Part shown: one piece after another, positions 60,185-64,000 of the stretch
How positions within the stretch are numbered: the stretch's first letter is position 1
Layout: each line of letters opens with the position of its first letter
From: Phaeobacter italicus
GTDB lineage: Bacteria > Pseudomonadota > Alphaproteobacteria > Rhodobacterales > Rhodobacteraceae
Direction: 5' to 3'
DNA: 64,000 bases
NCBI RefSeq assembly: GCF_001258055.1
Contig: NZ_CVRM01000011.1
Coordinates: 310,001-374,000 of the forward strand
Program-made: the position numbers and the translations under genes
The notes under the pieces: generated by a model
Database searches by the model: none
The model's input: the letters and a program-made list of their open reading frames with translations, nothing else
What the model was told of the DNA's origin: nothing

Positions 60185-60571
60185 ATGGGAATCCTGAACT
60201 CTATCCTGGGTGCCGTGACCTGGTGGAATGGCGCAACCCTGAACACACGTATCTTCACCGCCCGCAAGGGTATCAAAGTGGGTGAGGACGATCAGGGCAA
60301 TGTGTTCTATCGCAACCACGATGACAGCCGTCGCTGGGTCATGTTCAACGGTGAGGTCGAGGCCTCGCGCATCAGCGCTGATTGGCACGGCTGGCTGCAC
60401 CGCACTTTTGACGAGCTGCCAAGCGAGAAGCCGCTGGCCCATAAATCCTGGGAAAAGCCGCATCAGGAAAACCTGACCGGCACCATGATGGCCTATGCGC
60501 CTGCTGGCTCCATCCGCGCAGGTGGTGCCCCGAAAGAGCGCAGCGACTACGAGGCATGGTCGCCGGAATAA
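60185..60571 (+). CDS. NDUFA12-family complex I accessory subunit
   Basis: 128 residues. The core [20 protein letters not shown], then [22 protein letters not shown] is the B17.2/NDUFA12 signature. In alphaproteobacteria this is one of few supernumerary complex I subunits shared with mitochondria; it sits at the peripheral arm. TCGGAGGAACC precedes the ATG. The other nuo genes are not in the window. Confidence 0.92.
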   Translation: MGILNSILGAVTWWNGATLNTRIFTARKGIKVGEDDQGNVFYRNHDDSRRWVMFNGEVEASRISADWHGWLHRTFDELPSEKPLAHKSWEKPHQENLTGTMMAYAPAGSIRAGGAPKERSDYEAWSPE

Positions 60572-60592
60572 GCTCCGGACGACCACAGTTTG

Positions 60593-60618
60593 CGGCGCCA
60601 GTATTGAGGCGCCGTTTT
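60593..60618 (+). terminator. Terminator of the NDUFA12 gene
   Basis: CGGCGCC / GGCGCCG around AGTATTGA, followed by TTTT. Confidence 0.87.
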
Positions 60619-60664
60619 CCTGTCCGTAGCGGCAGGGTGATCTTCGCACAGAGGCAGAAGCGGC

Positions 60665-61117
60665 ATGTCACACAATACCACTGAGGTTCTCGCAGGCGGT
60701 TTGGTTCTGGCCGCCGCCATCGGTTTTGCCGTTTACGCAGGGCAGGCTGCTGGTATTTCCAGCGGAGGGAGCTCTTATGAGCTGAACGCCTCTTTCCGCT
60801 CGCTCGAAGGGGTGAGCGTCGGCACGGATGTGCGGCTGGCGGGCGTGAAGATCGGGACTGTCACAGGCGTAGATCTGAACCCGCAGACCTTTCGTGCAGA
60901 TACGCGGTTTTCCGTTCAAGACGGGATCGAAATCCCGGATGATAGTGCCATCGTGATCTCCTCCGAGGGGCTTCTGGGCGGCAACTTTGTCGAGGTGATG
61001 CCTGGTGGCTCTCCCTTCGCGTTTGAGCCTGGTGATGCGATCGAGGACACGCAGGGCGCGGTCAGCTTGATATCTCTTCTGGTGAAATTCGTGGCCGGTA
61101 GCGGGGACGAATCCTGA
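60665..61117 (+). CDS. mlaD: MlaD, outer-membrane lipid asymmetry substrate-binding subunit
   Basis: 150 residues. One N-terminal membrane segment (VLAGGLVLAAAIGFAVYAG) anchors an MCE domain in the periplasm: SVGTDVRLAGVKIGTVTGV and LGGNFVEVMPGG. MlaD hexamers carry phospholipids between membranes. The permease and ATPase genes are not adjacent here, and the next gene (one-base overlap, TGATG) is a DUF2155 protein, which is the usual roseobacter arrangement. Confidence 0.9.
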   Translation: MSHNTTEVLAGGLVLAAAIGFAVYAGQAAGISSGGSSYELNASFRSLEGVSVGTDVRLAGVKIGTVTGVDLNPQTFRADTRFSVQDGIEIPDDSAIVISSEGLLGGNFVEVMPGGSPFAFEPGDAIEDTQGAVSLISLLVKFVAGSGDES

Positions 61118-61485
61118 TGCGTCGGCTGCTTGCCTGTTTTGCGGCCCTTGCACTGGGGGCAAGTGCGGCCCTCTCCCAGCAGGGGGATGCGGTGCAGGGT
61201 CAATCGGCCATTCTGCGTGGCCTGGATAAGGTGAACGGGCAGACGCAGGATCTTGAGGTCCCGGTCGGCAGCAGCGCGGAAATCTTTGGCGTCATCGTGA
61301 ATGTGATGGACTGTCGCTACCCTGCGGACAACCCGACCGGCGATGCCTTTGCCTATCTCACAGTGCGCGATCCCAATGACGGCACCGTGTTTTTTGATGG
61401 CTGGATGATCGCCTCAAGCCCGGCGCTGAACGCTCTTGATCACAGTCGCTATGATATCTGGGTCATGCGCTGCACCAGCGCCTGA
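61117..61485 (+). CDS. DUF2155-domain secreted protein
   Basis: 122 residues. Signal peptide LLACFAALALGASAALSQ, then AILRGLDKVNGQTQDLEVPV, VMDCRYPADNPTGDAFAYL and FDGWMIASSPALNALDHSRYD in DUF2155 order, ending in WVMRCTSA. Unknown function. Coupled to mlaD by a one-base overlap and overlapping aat tail to tail by 37 bp, so both mRNAs share a complementary 3' end. Confidence 0.87.
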   Translation: MRRLLACFAALALGASAALSQQGDAVQGQSAILRGLDKVNGQTQDLEVPVGSSAEIFGVIVNVMDCRYPADNPTGDAFAYLTVRDPNDGTVFFDGWMIASSPALNALDHSRYDIWVMRCTSA

Positions 61486-62084
61486 GGGCTCGGCACTGCT
61501 GCGGCGGTGAAATCGGCTTCAACTTCAAGCGCAGACGCAAGCTGGCGGCGATAGCTGGCACGGCTGATTTCCACAGCGCCGAGGGACGCCAGATGGGCTG
61601 TCAGGAACTGTGTGTCACACAGGATAAAGCCTGAGATCTCCAGCCGGTCGAGAAGATAGGCCAGGGCAATCTTTGATGCGTCACGCCGCCTGGAAAACAT
61701 GCTCTCGCCAAAGAATGCACCTGCCAGTGACACGCCATAGACGCCGCCGCTCAGATCTCCGTCGTGATAGATTTCCACTGAATGCGCATTTCCCTGCTCG
61801 TGCAGATCGATGTAACGGTCGCGGATTTCAGGGTTGATCCAGGTCTCTTCGCGGTCTGCACAGCCATCAACCACGGCGGCGAAATCGTGGTTCACTCTGA
61901 CTTCATAGTCGCCCTTGCGGATGGTTTTGGCCAATGAGCGTGAAAGGCGAAATCCACCAATCGGAAACACGCCACGGCGTTTGGGGTCCACCCAGAACAC
62001 CTCTGGATCGTCCCGGCTTTCTGCCATGGGGAAGACGCCGACAGAATAGGCGTGCAGCAGCAGGTCTGGGGTCAGGGTCATCAT
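61449..62084 (-). CDS. aat: Leucyl/phenylalanyl-tRNA--protein transferase
   Basis: 211 residues; attaches Leu or Phe to N-terminal Arg/Lys of proteins, marking them for ClpS/ClpAP. The start LLLHAYSVGVFPMAES, VFWVDPKRRGVFPI, EQGNAHSVEIYHDGDLSGGVYGV (two blocks), GAFFGESMFSRRRDASK and LCDTQFLTAHLASLGAVEI are the family pattern. The ATG at 62084 or 62081 cannot be told apart. Lies behind the accC terminator. Confidence 0.95.
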   Translation of the reverse strand: MMTLTPDLLLHAYSVGVFPMAESRDDPEVFWVDPKRRGVFPIGGFRLSRSLAKTIRKGDYEVRVNHDFAAVVDGCADREETWINPEIRDRYIDLHEQGNAHSVEIYHDGDLSGGVYGVSLAGAFFGESMFSRRRDASKIALAYLLDRLEISGFILCDTQFLTAHLASLGAVEISRASYRRQLASALEVEADFTAAAVPSPQALVQRMTQIS

Positions 62085-62132
62085 GGCGATAGGGAGTGGT
62101 CAGACGTTGTTGGGGCTGAGCATGGGTCAATA

Positions 62133-62166
62133 AGAAACGGGGCAGCCCAGTGGGCCGCCCCGTCAT
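62133..62166 (-). terminator. Terminator of the accBC operon
   Basis: ACGGGGC / GCCCCGT outer arms and GCCCA / TGGGC inner arms with one mismatch; on the minus strand the stem is followed by a TTTCTTATT run, 17 bp after the accC stop. Confidence 0.83.
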
Positions 62167-62179
62167 GCTAGTCAATTCC

Positions 62180-63532
62180 TCAGCTATTGCCGAGGTTGCT
62201 TTCCAGCCATTTCTCAAGCCAGTGAATGTTGTATTCACCGGTATGGATGTCTTTCTCTTCCAGCAGCGCGTGAAACAGCGGCACAGTGGTGTCGATACCA
62301 TCCACGATCAGCTCACCCAATGCGCGGCTCAGACGGGCCAGCGCCTCGGGGCGGTCGCGCCCGTGCACGATCAGCTTGCCGATCAGGCTGTCGTAGTAGG
62401 GCGGGATCGAATAGCCATCATACAGCGCGGAATCCATCCGAACACCCAGGCCGCCGGGGGCGTGATACTGGGTAATCTTGCCGGGGCAGGGCGCAAAGTT
62501 CGGCAGCTTTTCCGCGTTGATCCGGACCTCGATGGAGTGGCCGTTGATGACCAGATCATCCTGGCCAAAAGACATCGGCAGACCGGCGGCAACACGGATC
62601 TGTTCGCGCACGAGATCGACACCAAAGATGCCTTCGGTCACAGGGTGTTCCACCTGCAGACGTGTGTTCATCTCGATGAAATAGAACTCGCCGTTTTCAT
62701 AGAGGAACTCGATGGTGCCTGCGCCGATGTAGTTGATCTTGGCAACCGCATCCGCACAGATCTTGCCGATACGGGCGCGCTCTTCCTCGGTGATGCAGGG
62801 GCCCGGTGCCTCTTCGAACACCTTCTGGTGACGGCGCTGCAGAGAACAGTCGCGCTCACCCAGATGAACCGCCTTGCCCTTACCGTCACCAAAGACCTGA
62901 ATCTCGATGTGGCGGGGGGTGGTCAGGTATTTTTCGATATAGACTTCGTCGTTGCCAAAGGCGGCCTTGCCCTCGGCCCGGGCGGTCATGAAGGCCTGTT
63001 CCATGTCGGCAGCGGTCTTCGCCACCTTCATGCCGCGGCCACCACCACCGGCTGTTGCCTTGATGATGACCGGATAGCCGATCTCTTCGCCGATCTTCTT
63101 GGCAGCAGCCAGATCAGGAACGCCGCCATCAGAGCCGGGAACGCAGGGCACGCCCAGTTCCTTCATGGTGTCTTTCGCGGTGATCTTGTCGCCCATGATG
63201 CGGATATGTTCCGCGGTCGGGCCGATGAAGGTCAGGCCGTGATCTTCGACGATCTGCACAAAGTTCGCGTTCTCGGACAGGAAGCCATAGCCGGGGTGGA
63301 TCGCCTGCGCGCCAGTGATTTCACAAGCCGAGATGATCGCCGGAATCGACAGGTAGCTTTGCGTCCCGGAAGGCGGGCCGATGCAGACGGATTCATCGGC
63401 CATGCGCACGTGCATCGCGTCTGCATCCGCAGTGGAGTGGACCGCAACCGACTGGATGCCCATCTCGCGACAGGCGCGGATCACGCGCAGCGCGATCTCA
63501 CCACGGTTGGCAATCAGGATCTTGTCAAACAT
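62180..63532 (-). CDS. accC: Acetyl-CoA carboxylase, biotin carboxylase subunit
   Basis: 450 residues. N-terminal [23 protein letters not shown]-grasp glycine-rich loop [36 protein letters not shown], and [17 protein letters not shown] with metal-binding Glu residues. It carboxylates biotin on AccB using ATP and bicarbonate, the first step of fatty-acid synthesis. It begins nine bases after the accB stop. Confidence 0.97.
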   Translation of the reverse strand: MFDKILIANRGEIALRVIRACREMGIQSVAVHSTADADAMHVRMADESVCIGPPSGTQSYLSIPAIISACEITGAQAIHPGYGFLSENANFVQIVEDHGLTFIGPTAEHIRIMGDKITAKDTMKELGVPCVPGSDGGVPDLAAAKKIGEEIGYPVIIKATAGGGGRGMKVAKTAADMEQAFMTARAEGKAAFGNDEVYIEKYLTTPRHIEIQVFGDGKGKAVHLGERDCSLQRRHQKVFEEAPGPCITEEERARIGKICADAVAKINYIGAGTIEFLYENGEFYFIEMNTRLQVEHPVTEGIFGVDLVREQIRVAAGLPMSFGQDDLVINGHSIEVRINAEKLPNFAPCPGKITQYHAPGGLGVRMDSALYDGYSIPPYYDSLIGKLIVHGRDRPEALARLSRALGELIVDGIDTTVPLFHALLEEKDIHTGEYNIHWLEKWLESNLGNS

Positions 63533-63541
63533 GGCGGATCC

Positions 63542-64000
63542 TTACTCGATGATAACCAGCGGAGATCCAAATTCGACCGCTGCGCCGTCTTCCACGAGGA
63601 TACGCTTGATCGTGCCAGCCTTGGGGGCCGGGATGTGGTTCATGGTCTTCATCGCTTCGACGATCAGCAGGGTATCGCCTTCAGCAACCTGGTCGCCCAC
63701 TTTGACAAAAGTCGGTGCGCCGGGTTCGGGCTGGGTGTAGACGGTGCCAACCATCGGCGAGGTCACTGCGCCAGGGTGGCTTGCCGGGTCATCCGATGCC
63801 GCGGGCGCGGCAGCAGGTGCAGCAGCGGGGGCAGGTGCAGCAGCGGGGGCCGCGGCAGGCGCAGCATAGGCCTGAACGGGGGCGGCCGGAGCAGCCATGA
63901 TCTGGCGCGAGACGCGCACGTTCAGGCTGTCATCTTCGCCGTAGTCACGTTTTACCTGCAGCTCGGTCAGGTCGTTGTCGCGCAGAAGCTCCGCCAGTGC
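63542..64000 (-). CDS. accB: Acetyl-CoA carboxylase, biotin carboxyl carrier protein (cut by right edge)
   Basis: 152 residues are visible and the N-terminus lies beyond the window. [20 protein letters not shown] precedes a long Ala/Pro linker, and the biotinyl domain ends with [16 protein letters not shown], where the Lys carries biotin. The linker contains a tandem 18-bp repeat at DNA level. A GTG at 63919 within the frame is not a real start because the family sequence continues upstream to the edge. Confidence 0.95.
   Translation of the reverse strand, partial: ALAELLRDNDLTELQVKRDYGEDDSLNVRVSRQIMAAPAAPVQAYAAPAAAPAAAPAPAAAPAAAPAASDDPASHPGAVTSPMVGTVYTQPEPGAPTFVKVGDQVAEGDTLLIVEAMKTMNHIPAPKAGTIKRILVEDGAAVEFGSPLVIIE
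63813..63848. repeat. Two perfect tandem 18-bp repeats in the accB linker
   Basis: The unit GCAGGTGCAGCAGCGGGG occurs twice head to tail and encodes six residues of the Ala/Pro linker each time. It keeps frame, so copy number could vary without loss of function. Confidence 0.8.

Overview
The window reads as chromosomal DNA of a marine Rhodobacterales species (Roseobacter group, Ruegeria/Phaeobacter-like), judged from GC-rich coding with strong third-position bias, typical family members (Hint_2 protein, SPOR-domain protein, NDUFA12, DUF2155, fused MrpAB, SelD fused to a FAD domain) and a complete Paracoccus-type sox core. Gene density is high. I see no tRNA, rRNA, CRISPR array, transposase or prophage. 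The assignment to a group is inference from gene content only.

Layout. 1-7.2 kb: end of deoB and upp (nucleoside and base salvage), a SPOR-domain envelope protein, a membrane protein with a degenerate M48-like domain, an acyl-CoA ligase, a sulfotransferase and a Hint-domain protein. 7.3-16.1 kb: a minus-strand fatty-acid oxidation island with two MerR regulators, a 593-aa acyl-CoA dehydrogenase, a 70-aa protein, a 383-aa acyl-CoA dehydrogenase, a GST, a thiolase and a FadB-type multifunctional enzyme. 16.2-24.2 kb: two hotdog thioesterases and a MATE exporter, a DUF952-pyrD-arsC operon, a periplasmic 5'-nucleotidase, DUF1992, MarR and mnmH. 24.2-32.4 kb: selD (fused), then the whole Mrp cation/proton antiporter operon (AB, C, D, E, F, G). 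32.6-40.2 kb: a rhodanese and an esterase, then a TPR-opgC-opgG-opgH operon for osmoregulated periplasmic glucans. 40.6-44.2 kb: a CoA-transferase, a ThDP enzyme and a DUF302 protein.

44.3-54.5 kb is the sox locus: soxT-soxR-soxS on the minus strand and soxV-W-X-Y-Z-A-B-C-D on the plus strand. It encodes thiosulfate uptake, periplasmic redox maintenance (SoxS, SoxV, SoxW) and the SoxXA/YZ/B/CD catalytic cycle. Reading the non-coding DNA, I find one palindrome (ATTCA-N6-TGAAT) before soxX and before soxC, with one-mismatch forms before soxB and in the soxS-soxV gap. It matches the ATTC-N8-GAAT operator type of the SqrR/BigR persulfide-sensing ArsR repressors. SoxR here has two cysteines at 42 and 108, as in BigR. 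This multi-site regulatory layout, including two sites inside the operon, is the most interesting signal in the window.

54.6-64 kb: a YegD-type Hsp70, a GlxA-type AraC regulator, clpP-clpX, RidA, an NDUFA12 homologue, mlaD, DUF2155, aat, accC and accB (cut by the right edge). Many genes have clear intrinsic terminators, and ATGA/GTGA overlaps show translational coupling in the mrp, opg and pyrD operons.
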